A DNA stretch of 64,000 bases, taken from the NCBI RefSeq assembly GCF_037042905.1, contig NC_087249.1:56078401-56142400 (forward strand), read 5' to 3'. The stretch comes from Lytechinus pictus (lineage: Eukaryota > Echinodermata > Echinoidea > Temnopleuroida > Toxopneustidae). A model generated the notes under the pieces. The model searched no databases. It was not told the DNA's origin and saw nothing but the letters and a program-made list of their open reading frames with translations. Numbering within the stretch: the first letter of the stretch is position 1; each line of letters starts with the position of its first letter. Below, piece by piece: positions 24,152 to 37,327 of this stretch. Position numbers and translations under genes: made by a program.

Positions 24152-25545
24152 TACAGCTACTTTCTAGTAAATTTACAAAGATTTGTACCGTAAACCACTC
24201 AATGTCTCCTTTTAAGAATGATCTTTACTACAATTACGGACAACGTCAGAAATGTTATCACTTACTTGATTTTTCTGTCAATTTTACAAATTTTTCCGTA
24301 GAAATTGCACTTTACAAATTACGAATTAATCTGTTAAATCTTGTCCGTAAACTTACATCTGCTTTACAGTAAATTTACAAGGATGTATCGTAAACGTCTC
24401 CTTACGTCAATAAATTTACCATAAACCTGGTTTTTCTGTAAAATTTACAAATTTTCCGAAGAAATTGCACTTTACACATAATACAAATTAATCTGTTAAA
24501 TCTTGTCCTTAAACTTACATCTACTTTACAGTAAATTTACAAGATGTATCGTAAACGTCTCCTTTCAATAAATGATCTTCACTACAATAACGGACAACGT
24601 CAGTAAATTTATCATTAACCTGATTTTTCTGTGAATTCTACAAAAGTTTCCGTAGTAATTGCTCATACGAATTAATCCGTAAACTTACAGCTACTTTTTA
24701 GTAAATTTACAAAGATTTGTACCGTAAACCACTCAACGTCTTCTTTTAAGAATGATCTTTACTACAATTACGGACAACGTCAGAAATTTTATCACTTAAT
24801 TGATTTTTCTGTGAATTTTACAAATTTTTCCGTAGAAATTGCACTTTAAAAATTACGAATTAATCTGTTAAATCTTGTCCGTAAACTTACATCTGCTTTA
24901 CAGTAAATTTACAAAGATGTATCGTAAACGTCTCCTTACGTCAATAAATTTACCATGAACCTGATTTTTTTGTAAAATTTACAAATTTTCCAAAGAAATT
25001 GCACTTTACACATAATACAAATTAATCTATTAAATCTTGTCCGTAAACTTACATCTACTTTACAGTAAATTTACAAGATGTATCGTAAACGTCTCCTTTC
25101 AATAAATGATCTTCACTACAATTACGGACAATGTAAGTAAATTAATCATCAACCTGATTTTTCTGTAAATTCTACAAAGTTTCCGTAGAAATTGCACTTT
25201 ATGTGTTAAATCTTGTCCGTAAATTTACAGCTACACATACTTTGTGGTAAATTTACAAAGTACCGTAAACGTCGCCTTTCAATAATGATCTTCATTATAA
25301 TTACGGACAACGTCAGTAAATTTATCATCAACCTGATTTTTCTGTAAATTCTACAAAGTTTCCGTAGAAATTGCACTTTATGTGTTAAATCTTGTTCGTA
25401 AATTTACAGCTACACATACTTTGTGGTAAATTTACAAAGTACCGTAAACGTCTCCTTTCAATAATGATCTTCACTACAATAACGGACAACATCGGTAAAT
25501 GTATCATTAACCTGATTTTTCTGTGAATTCTACAAAAGTTTCCGT

Positions 25546-28500
25546 AGTAATTGCACATACGAATTAGTCCGTAAACTTACAGCTACTTTTTAGTAAATTT
25601 ACAAAGATTTGTACCGTAAACCACTCAACGTCTCCTTTTAAGAATGATCTTTACTACAATTACGGACAACGTCAGAAATTTTATCACTTACTTGATTTTT
25701 CTGTGAATTTTACAAATTTTTCCGTAGAAATTGCACTTTACAAATTATGAATTAATCTGTTAAATCTTGTCCGTAAACTTACATCTGCTTTACAGTAAAT
25801 TTACAAAGATGTATCGTAAACGTCTCCTTACGTCGATAAATTTACCATAAACCTGATTTTTCTGTAAAATTTACAAATTTTCCGAAGAAATTGCACTTTA
25901 CACATAATACAAATTAATCTGTTAAATCTTGTCCGTAAACTTACATCTACTTTACAGTAAATTTACAAGATGTATCGTAAACATCTCCTTTCAATAAATG
26001 ATCTTCACTACAATTACGGACAACGTCAGTAAATTAATCATCAACCTGATTTTTCTGTAAATTCTACAGAGTTTCCGTAGAAATTGCACTTTATGTGTTA
26101 AATCTTGTCCGTAAATTTACAGCTACACATACTTTGTGGTAAATTTACGAAGTACCGTAAACGTCTCCTTTCAATAATGATCTTCATTATAATTACGGAC
26201 AACGTCAGTAAATTTATCACCAACCTGATTTTTCTGTTAATTCTACAAAAGTTTCCGTAGTAATTGCACTTTACAAATTACGAATTAATCTGTTAAATAT
26301 TGTCCGTAAACTTACATCTGCTTTACAGTAAATTTACAAAGATGTATCGTAAACGTCTCCTTACGTCAATAAATTTACCATAAACCTGATTTTTCTGTAA
26401 AATTTACAAATTTTCCGAAGAAATTGCACTTGACACATAATACAAATTAATCTGTTAAATCTTTTCCGTAAACTTACATCTACTTTACAGTAAATTTACA
26501 AGATGTATCGTAAACGTCTCCTTTCAATAAATGATCTCCACTACAATTACGGACGTCAGTAAATTTATCATTAACCTGATTTTTCTGTGAATTCTACAAA
26601 AGTCCGTAGTAATTGCACATACGAATTAATCCGTAAACTTACAGCTACCTTCTAGTAAATTTACAAAGATTTGTACCGTAAACCACTCAACGTCTCCTTT
26701 TAAGAATGATCTTTACTACAATTACGGACAACGTCAGAAATTTTATCACTTACTTGATTTTTCTGTAAATTTTTTTCAAATTTTCCGAAAAAATTGCACT
26801 TTACACATAATACAAATTAATCTGTTAAATCTTTTCCGTAAACTTACATCTACTTTACAGTAAATTTACAAGATGTATCGTAAACGTCTTCTTTCAATAA
26901 ATGATCTTCACTACAATTACGGACAACGTCAGTAAATTTATCATCAACCTGATTTTTCTCTAAATTCTACAAAGTTTTCGTAGAAATTGCACTTTATGTG
27001 TTAAATCTTGTCCATAAATTTACAGCTACACATACTTTGTGGTAAATTTACAAAGTACCGTAAACGTCTCCTCATTACGTCTTACCCCCGTTTGAAAACG
27101 GACCGCAGATCAGATGGCAAACTGCGGTATTTCACCCCATTTTGCATTTGAAAATCTAAAACATCATTTCCAAGCCCCGGGGGTCGTTTCATAAAGCTGT
27201 TCGTAAGTTAAGAGCGACTTTAACAACGACTGGTGATCATCGCCAATGGTTTGTACCATTTACCGCAAGACATGATCACCATGCAGTCGCTCTTAACTTA
27301 CGAACAGCTTTATGAAACATCCGCCTGATCAACCCCGCTTGGCCAGGTAATCCCCACAGGCCAGATTATGAGCGTTGAGCCAAGGACAAAATGATAAACA
27401 ACAGCTGTGTATTACGTAAGTCTTCTCTGCCTGTAGAAGGACCTTCGGAATTAAATTATTGTATTCGATATTTAATCACGTTTTCAAAGGCATATTGTAT
27501 TCAGAAATTCAATGCTAGCCCATTTTCAATTTCAAACGAAGAAAATCAACCTCGAAATAAGGAAAGTAAGTGAATAAAAAATGGCGACATGTTTTCCCGG
27601 ACCGCACTCGGGATGTTGTGTTATCTTCGGACCGAGGTCAAGAAACAGGTGTTTTGATAATTACATTGCATGCCTGGGGCAGTATGGTTTTCGTATTCGG
27701 AGAACAGAATTCATTGAGAAAAAATGGGGTATAGTGTAATCAAATGGAGGTATTTCGTCATGTTTCAATAATGATCTTCATTATAATTACGGACAACGTC
27801 AGTAAATTGATCATCAACCTGATTTTTCTGTAAATTCTACAAAGTTTCCGTAGAAATTGCACTTTATGTGTTGAATCTTGTCCATAAATTTACAGCTACA
27901 CATACTTTGTGGTAAATTTACAAAGTACCGTAAACGTCTCCTTTCAATAATGATCTTCATTATAATTATGGACAACGTCAGTAAATTTATCATCAACCTG
28001 ATTTTTCTGTAAATTCTACAAAGTTTCCGTAGTAATTGCACATACGAATTAATCCGTAAACTTACAGCTACTTTCTAGTAAATTTACAAAGATTTGTACC
28101 GTAAACCACTCAACGTCTCGTTTTAAGAATGATCTTTACTACAATTACGGACAACGTCAGAAATTTTATCACTTACTTGATTTTTCTGTCAATTTTACAA
28201 ATTTTTCCGTAGAAATTGCACTTTACAAATTACGAATTAATCTGTTAAATCTTGTCCGTAAACTTACATCTGCTTTACAGTTAATTTACAAAGATGTATC
28301 GTAAACGTCACCTTACGTCAATAAATTTACCATAAACCTGATTTTTCTGTAAAATTTACAAATTTTTCAAAGAAATTGCACTTTACACATAATACAAATT
28401 TAATCTGTTAAATCTTGTCCGTAAACTTACATCTACTTTACAGTAAATTTACAAGATTTATCGTAAACATCTCCTTTCAATAAATGATCTTCACTACAAT

Positions 28501-31436
28501 TACGGACAACGTCAGTAAATTAATCATCAACCTGATTTTTCTGTAAATTCTACAAAGTTTCCGTAGAAATTGCACTTTATGTGTTAAATCTTGTCCGTAG
28601 ATTTACAGCTACACATACTTTGTGGTAAATTTACAAAGTACCGTAAACGTCTCCTTTCAATATTGATCTTCACTACAATAACGGACAACGTCAGTAAATT
28701 TATCATTAACCTGATTTTTCTGTGAATTCTACAAAAGTTTCCGTAGTAATTGCACATACGAATTAATCCGTAAACTTACAGCTACTTTCTAGTAAATTTA
28801 CAAAGATTTGTACCGTAAACCACTCAACGTCTCCTTTTAAGAATGATCTTTACTACAATTACGGACAACGTCAGATATTTTATCACTTACTTGATTTTTC
28901 TGTAAAATTTACAAATTTTCCGAAAAAATTGCACTTTACACATAATACAAATTAATCTGTTAAATCTTTTCCGTAAACTTACATCTACTTTACAGTAAAT
29001 TTACAAGATGTATCGTAAACGTCTTCTTTCAATAAATGATCTTCACTACAATTACGGACAACGTCAGTAAATTTATCATCAACCTGATTTTTCTCTAAAT
29101 TCTACAAAGTTTTCGTAGAAATTGCACTTTATGTGTTAAATCTTGTCCATAAATTTACAGCTACACATACTTTGTGGTAAATTTACAAAGTACCGTAAAC
29201 GTCTCCTTTCAATAATGATCTCCATTATAATTACGGACAACGTCAGTAAATTGATCATCAACCTGATTTTTCTGTAAATTCTACAAAGTTTCCATAGAAA
29301 TTGCACTTTATGTGTTAAATCTTGTCCGTAAATTTACAACTACACATACTTTGTGGTAAATTTACAAAGTACCGTAAACGTCTCCTTTCAATAATGATCT
29401 TCACCACAATAACGGACAACGTCAGTAAATTTATCATTAACCTGATTTCTCTGTGAATTCTACAAAAGTTTCCGTAGTAATTGCACTTTACAAATTACGA
29501 ATTAATCTGTTAAATCTTGTCCGTAAACTTACATCTGCTTTACAGTAAATTTACAAAGATGTATCGTAAACGTCTCCTTACGTCAATAAATTTACCATAA
29601 ACCTGATTTTTCTGTAAAATTTACAAATTTTCCGAAGAAATTGCACTTGACACATAATACAAATTAATCTGTTAAATCTTTTCCGTAAACTTACATCTAC
29701 TTTACAGTAAATTTACAAGATTTATCGTAAACGTCTCCTTTCAATAAATGATCTCCACTACAATTACGGACAACGTCAGTAAATTTATCATCAACCTGAT
29801 TTTTCTCTAAATTCTACAAAGTTTCCGTAGAAATTGCACTTTATGTGTTAAATCTTGTCCATAAATTTACAGCTACACGTACTTTGTGGTAAATTTACAA
29901 AGTACCGTAAACGTCTCCTTTCAATAATGATCTTCATTATAATTACGGACAACGTCAGTAAATTTATCATTAACCTGATTTTTCTGTGAATTCTAAGAAA
30001 GTTTCCGTAGTAATTGCACTTTACAAATTACGAATTAATCTGTTAAATCTTGTCCGTAAACTTACATCTGCTTTACAGTAAATTTACAAAGATGTATCGT
30101 AAACGTCTCCTTACAGCAATAAATTTACCATAAACCTGATTTTTCTGTAAAATTTACAAATTTTTCGAAGAAATTGCACTTTACACATAATACAAATTAA
30201 TCTGTTAAATCTTGTCCGTAAACTTACATCTACTTTACAGTAAATTTACAAGATGTATCGTAAACGTCTCCTTTCAATAAATGATCTTCACTACAATTAC
30301 GGACAATGTCAGTAAATTAATCATCAACCTGATTTTTTTGTAAATTCTACAAAGTTTCCGTAGAAATTGCACTTTATGTGTTAAATCTTGTCCGTAAATT
30401 TACAGCTACACATACTTTGTGGTAAATTTACAAAGTACCGTAAACGTCTCCTTTCAATAATGATCTTCACTACAATAATGGACAACATCAGTAAATTTAT
30501 CATTAACCTGATTTTTCTGTGAATTCTACAAAAGTTTCCGTAGTAATTGCACATACGAATTAATCCGTAAACTTACAGCTACTTTCTAGTAAATTTACAA
30601 AGATTTGTACCGTAAACCACTCAATGTCTCCTTTTAAGAATGATTTTTACTACAATTACGGACAACGTCAGAAATTTTATCACTTACTTGATTTTTCTGT
30701 CAATTTTACAAATTTTTCCGTAGAAATTGCACTTTACAAATTACGAATTAATCTGTTAAATCTTGTCCGTAAACTTACATCTGCTTTACAGTAAATTTAC
30801 AAGGATGTATCGTAAACGTCTCCTTACGTCAATAAATTTACCATAAACCTGGTTTTTCTGTAAAATTTACAAATTTTCCGAAGAAATTGCACTTTACACA
30901 TAATACAAATTAATCTGTTAAATCTTGTCCTTAAACTTACATCTACTTTACAGTAAATTTACAAGATGTATCGTAAACGTCTCCTTTCAATAAATGATCT
31001 TCACTACAATAACGGACAACGTCAGTAAATTTATCATCAACCTGATTTTTCTGTAAATTCTACAAAGTTTCCGTAGAAATTGCACTTTATGTGTTAAATC
31101 TTGTCCGTAAATTTACAGCTACACATACTTTACAGTAAATTTACAAGATGTATCGTAAACGTCTCCTTTCAATAAATGATCTTCACTACAATTACGGACA
31201 ATGTCAGTAAATTAATCATCAACCTGATTTTTTTGTAAATTCTACAAAGTTTCCGTAGAAATTGCACTTTATGTGTTAAATCTTGTCCGTAAATTTACAG
31301 CTACACATACTTTGTGGTAAATTTACAAAGTACCGTAAACGTCTCCTTTCAATAATGATCTTCACTACAATAATGGACAACATCAGTAAATTTATCATTA
31401 ACCTGATTTTTCTGTGAATTCTACAAAAGTTTCCGT
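25546..31436. repeat. 5,891-bp tandem duplication, copy 1
   Basis: About 5.9 kb of satellite plus the 690-bp insertion at 27073-27762, repeated immediately at +5,891. Rare variants are shared at the same offset: GTCCGTAGATTTACAG (28593), AATATTGATCTTC (28669), TTTACGAAGTACC (26146). Boundaries are accurate to a few tens of bases because the flanking satellite is similar. Confidence 0.9.
27073..27762 (+). mobile_element. 690-bp TIR element inside the satellite, copy 1
   Basis: It splits the satellite phrase CGTCTCCTTTCAATAATG. Imperfect TIRs are CATTACGTCTTACCCCCGTTTGA and the inverse of CATGACGAAATACCTCCATTTGA. A strong hairpin, GTTTCATAAAGCTG...CAGCTTTATGAAAC (about 27187-27321), lies inside. 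A single-T duplication is the most that can be argued at the target. No transposase; the 60-codon frame inside is not convincing. Confidence 0.82.
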
Positions 31437-34400
31437 AGTAATTGCACATACGAATTAGTCCGTAAACTTACAGCTACTTTTTAGTAAATTTACAAAGATT
31501 TGTACCGTAAACCACTCAACGTCTCCTTTTAAGAATGATCTTTACTACAATTACGGACAACGTCAGAAATTTTATCACTTACTTGATTTTTCTGTGAATT
31601 TTACAAATTTTTCCGTAGAAATTGCACTTTACAAATTATGAATTAATCTGTTAAATCTTGTCCGTAAACTTACATCTGCTTTACAGTAAATTTACAAAGA
31701 TGTATCGTAAACGTCTCCTTACGTCGATAAATTTACCATAAACCTGATTTTTCTGTAAAATTTACAAATTTTCCGAAGAAATTGCACTTTACACATAATA
31801 CAAATTAATCTGTTAAATCTTGTCCGTAAACTTACATCTACTTTACAGTAAATTTACAAGATGTATCGTAAACATCTCCTTTCAATAAATGATCTTCACT
31901 ACAATTACGGACAACGTCAGTAAATTAATCATCAACCTGATTTTTCTGTAAATTCTACAGAGTTTCCGTAGAAATTGCACTTTATGTGTTAAATCTTGTC
32001 CGTAAATTTACAGCTACACATACTTTGTGGTAAATTTACGAAGTACCGTAAACGTCTCCTTTCAATAATGATCTTCATTATAATTACGGACAACGTCAGT
32101 AAATTTATCACCAACCTGATTTTTCTGTTAATTCTACAAAAGTTTCCGTAGTAATTGCACTTTACAAATTACGAATTAATCTGTTAAATATTGTCCGTAA
32201 ACTTACATCTGCTTTACAGTAAATTTACAAAGATGTATCGTAAACGTCTCCTTACGTCAATAAATTTACCATAAACCTGATTTTTCTGTAAAATTTACAA
32301 ATTTTCCGAAGAAATTGCACTTGACACATAATACAAATTAATCTGTTAAATCTTTTCCGTAAACTTACATCTACTTTACAGTAAATTTACAAGATGTATC
32401 GTAAACGTCTCCTTTCAATAAATGATCTCCACTACAATTACGGACGTCAGTAAATTTATCATTAACCTGATTTTTCTGTGAATTCTACAAAAGTCCGTAG
32501 TAATTGCACATACGAATTAATCCGTAAACTTACAGCTACCTTCTAGTAAATTTACAAAGATTTGTACCGTAAACCACTCAACGTCTCCTTTTAAGAATGA
32601 TCTTTACTACAATTACGGACAACGTCAGAAATTTTATCACTTACTTGATTTTTCTGTAAATTTTTTTCAAATTTTCCGAAAAAATTGCACTTTACACATA
32701 ATACAAATTAATCTGTTAAATCTTTTCCGTAAACTTACATCTACTTTACAGTAAATTTACAAGATGTATCGTAAACGTCTTCTTTCAATAAATGATCTTC
32801 ACTACAATTACGGACAACGTCAGTAAATTTATCATCAACCTGATTTTTCTCTAAATTCTACAAAGTTTTCGTAGAAATTGCACTTTATGTGTTAAATCTT
32901 GTCCATAAATTTACAGCTACACATACTTTGTGGTAAATTTACAAAGTACCGTAAACGTCTCCTCATTACGTCTTACCCCCGTTTGAAAACGGACCGCAGA
33001 TCAGATGGCAAACTGCGGTATTTCACCCCATTTTGCATTTGAAAATCTAAAACATCATTTCCAAGCCCCGGGGGTCGTTTCATAAAGCTGTTCGTAAGTT
33101 AAGAGCGACTTTAACAACGACTGGTGATCATCGCCAATGGTTTGTACCATTTACCGCAAGACATGATCACCATGCAGTCGCTCTTAACTTACGAACAGCT
33201 TTATGAAACATCCGCCTGATCAACCCCGCTTGGCCAGGTAATCCCCACAGGCCAGATTATGAGCGTTGAGCCAAGGACAAAATGATAAACAACAGCTGTG
33301 TATTACGTAAGTCTTCTCTGCCTGTAGAAGGACCTTCGGAATTAAATTATTGTATTCGATATTTAATCACGTTTTCAAAGGCATATTGTATTCAGAAATT
33401 CAATGCTAGCCCATTTTCAATTTCAAACGAAGAAAATCAACCTCGAAATAAGGAAAGTAAGTGAATAAAAAATGGCGACATGTTTTCCCGGACCGCACTC
33501 GGGATGTTGTGTTATCTTCGGACCGAGGTCAAGAAACAGGTGTTTTGATAATTACATTGCATGCCTGGGGCAGTATGGTTTTCGTATTCGGAGAACAGAA
33601 TTCATTGAGAAAAAATGGGGTATAGTGTAATCAAATGGAGGTATTTCGTCATGTTTCAATAATGATCTTCATTATAATTACGGACAACGTCAGTAAATTG
33701 ATCATCAACCTGATTTTTCTGTAAATTCTACAAAGTTTCCGTAGAAATTGCACTTTATGTGTTGAATCTTGTCCATAAATTTACAGCTACACATACTTTG
33801 TGGTAAATTTACAAAGTACCGTAAACGTCTCCTTTCAATAATGATCTTCATTATAATTATGGACAACGTCAGTAAATTTATCATCAACCTGATTTTTCTG
33901 TAAATTCTACAAAGTTTCCGTAGTAATTGCACATACGAATTAATCCGTAAACTTACAGCTACTTTCTAGTAAATTTACAAAGATTTGTACCGTAAACCAC
34001 TCAACGTCTCGTTTTAAGAATGATCTTTACTACAATTACGGACAACGTCAGAAATTTTATCACTTACTTGATTTTTCTGTCAATTTTACAAATTTTTCCG
34101 TAGAAATTGCACTTTACAAATTACGAATTAATCTGTTAAATCTTGTCCGTAAACTTACATCTGCTTTACAGTTAATTTACAAAGATGTATCGTAAACGTC
34201 ACCTTACGTCAATAAATTTACCATAAACCTGATTTTTCTGTAAAATTTACAAATTTTTCAAAGAAATTGCACTTTACACATAATACAAATTTAATCTGTT
34301 AAATCTTGTCCGTAAACTTACATCTACTTTACAGTAAATTTACAAGATTTATCGTAAACATCTCCTTTCAATAAATGATCTTCACTACAATTACGGACAA

Positions 34401-37327
34401 CGTCAGTAAATTAATCATCAACCTGATTTTTCTGTAAATTCTACAAAGTTTCCGTAGAAATTGCACTTTATGTGTTAAATCTTGTCCGTAGATTTACAGC
34501 TACACATACTTTGTGGTAAATTTACAAAGTACCGTAAACGTCTCCTTTCAATATTGATCTTCACTACAATAACGGACAACGTCAGTAAATTTATCATTAA
34601 CCTGATTTTTCTGTGAATTCTACAAAAGTTTCCGTAGTAATTGCACATACGAATTAATCCGTAAACTTACAGCTACTTTCTAGTAAATTTACAAAGATTT
34701 GTACCGTAAACCACTCAACGTCTCCTTTTAAGAATGATCTTTACTACAATTACGGACAACGTCAGATATTTTATCACTTACTTGATTTTTCTGTAAAATT
34801 TACAAATTTTCCGAAAAAATTGCACTTTACACATAATACAAATTAATCTGTTAAATCTTTTCCGTAAACTTACATCTACTTTACAGTAAATTTACAAGAT
34901 GTATCGTAAACGTCTTCTTTCAATAAATGATCTTCACTACAATTACGGACAACGTCAGTAAATTTATCATCAACCTGATTTTTCTCTAAATTCTACAAAG
35001 TTTTCGTAGAAATTGCACTTTATGTGTTAAATCTTGTCCATAAATTTACAGCTACACATACTTTGTGGTAAATTTACAAAGTACCGTAAACGTCTCCTTT
35101 CAATAATGATCTCCATTATAATTACGGACAACGTCAGTAAATTGATCATCAACCTGATTTTTCTGTAAATTCTACAAAGTTTCCATAGAAATTGCACTTT
35201 ATGTGTTAAATCTTGTCCGTAAATTTACAACTACACATACTTTGTGGTAAATTTACAAAGTACCGTAAACGTCTCCTTTCAATAATGATCTTCACCACAA
35301 TAACGGACAACGTCAGTAAATTTATCATTAACCTGATTTCTCTGTGAATTCTACAAAAGTTTCCGTAGTAATTGCACTTTACAAATTACGAATTAATCTG
35401 TTAAATCTTGTCCGTAAACTTACATCTGCTTTACAGTAAATTTACAAAGATGTATCGTAAACGTCTCCTTACGTCAATAAATTTACCATAAACCTGATTT
35501 TTCTGTAAAATTTACAAATTTTCCGAAGAAATTGCACTTGACACATAATACAAATTAATCTGTTAAATCTTTTCCGTAAACTTACATCTACTTTACAGTA
35601 AATTTACAAGATTTATCGTAAACGTCTCCTTTCAATAAATGATCTCCACTACAATTACGGACAACGTCAGTAAATTTATCATCAACCTGATTTTTCTCTA
35701 AATTCTACAAAGTTTCCGTAGAAATTGCACTTTATGTGTTAAATCTTGTCCATAAATTTACAGCTACACGTACTTTGTGGTAAATTTACAAAGTACCGTA
35801 AACGTCTCCTTTCAATAATGATCTTCATTATAATTACGGACAACGTCAGTAAATTTATCATTAACCTGATTTTTCTGTGAATTCTAAGAAAGTTTCCGTA
35901 GTAATTGCACTTTACAAATTACGAATTAATCTGTTAAATCTTGTCCGTAAACTTACATCTGCTTTACAGTAAATTTACAAAGATGTATCGTAAACGTCTC
36001 CTTACAGCAATAAATTTACCATAAACCTGATTTTTCTGTAAAATTTACAAATTTTTCGAAGAAATTGCACTTTACACATAATACAAATTAATCTGTTAAA
36101 TCTTGTCCGTAAACTTACATCTACTTTACAGTAAATTTACAAGATGTATCGTAAACGTCTCCTTTCAATAAATGATCTTCACTACAATTACGGACAATGT
36201 CAGTAAATTAATCATCAACCTGATTTTTTTGTAAATTCTACAAAGTTTCCGTAGAAATTGCACTTTATGTGTTAAATCTTGTCCGTAAATTTACAGCTAC
36301 ACATACTTTGTGGTAAATTTACAAAGTACCGTAAACGTCTCCTTTCAATAATGATCTTCACTACAATAATGGACAACATCAGTAAATTTATCATTAACCT
36401 GATTTTTCTGTGAATTCTACAAAAGTTTCCGTAGTAATTGCACATACGAATTAATCCGTAAACTTACAGCTACTTTCTAGTAAATTTACAAAGATTTGTA
36501 CCGTAAACCACTCAATGTCTCCTTTTAAGAATGATTTTTACTACAATTACGGACAACGTCAGAAATTTTATCACTTACTTGATTTTTCTGTCAATTTTAC
36601 AAATTTTTCCGTAGAAATTGCACTTTACAAATTACGAATTAATCTGTTAAATCTTGTCCGTAAACTTACATCTGCTTTACAGTAAATTTACAAGGATGTA
36701 TCGTAAACGTCTCCTTACGTCAATAAATTTACCATAAACCTGGTTTTTCTGTAAAATTTACAAATTTTCCGAAGAAATTGCACTTTACACATAATACAAA
36801 TTAATCTGTTAAATCTTGTCCTTAAACTTACATCTACTTTACAGTAAATTTACAAGATGTATCGTAAACGTCTCCTTTCAATAAATGATCTTCACTACAA
36901 TAACGGACAACGTCAGTAAATTTATCATCAACCTGATTTTTCTGTAAATTCTACAAAGTTTCCGTAGAAATTGCACTTTATGTGTTAAATCTTGTCCGTA
37001 AATTTACAGCTACACATACTTTACAGTAAATTTACAAGATGTATCGTAAACGTCTCCTTTCAATAAATGATCTTCACTACAATTACGGACAATGTCAGTA
37101 AATTAATCATCAACCTGATTTTTTTGTAAATTCTACAAAGTTTCCGTAGAAATTGCACTTTATGTGTTAAATCTTGTCCGTAAATTTACAGCTACACATA
37201 CTTTGTGGTAAATTTACAAAGTACCGTAAACGTCTCCTTTCAATAATGATCTTCACTACAATAATGGACAACATCAGTAAATTTATCATTAACCTGATTT
37301 TTCTGTGAATTCTACAAAAGTTTCCGT
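31437..37327. repeat. 5,891-bp tandem duplication, copy 2
   Basis: Near-identical second copy, including the insertion at 32964-33653. Past about 37,330 the sequence instead follows the array at an offset of about 896 bp, showing a further short local duplication. Confidence 0.9.
32964..33653 (+). mobile_element. 690-bp TIR element inside the satellite, copy 2
   Basis: Identical in layout and, where I compared it, in sequence to 27073-27762, at exactly +5,891. It was copied with the surrounding satellite rather than inserted independently. Confidence 0.85.

Noticed and set aside
27391-27573. 60-codon frame, identical at 33282
   Set aside because: Duplicated with the 690-bp element. The diverged third copy at 53932-54640 does not preserve it as an open frame of similar length.
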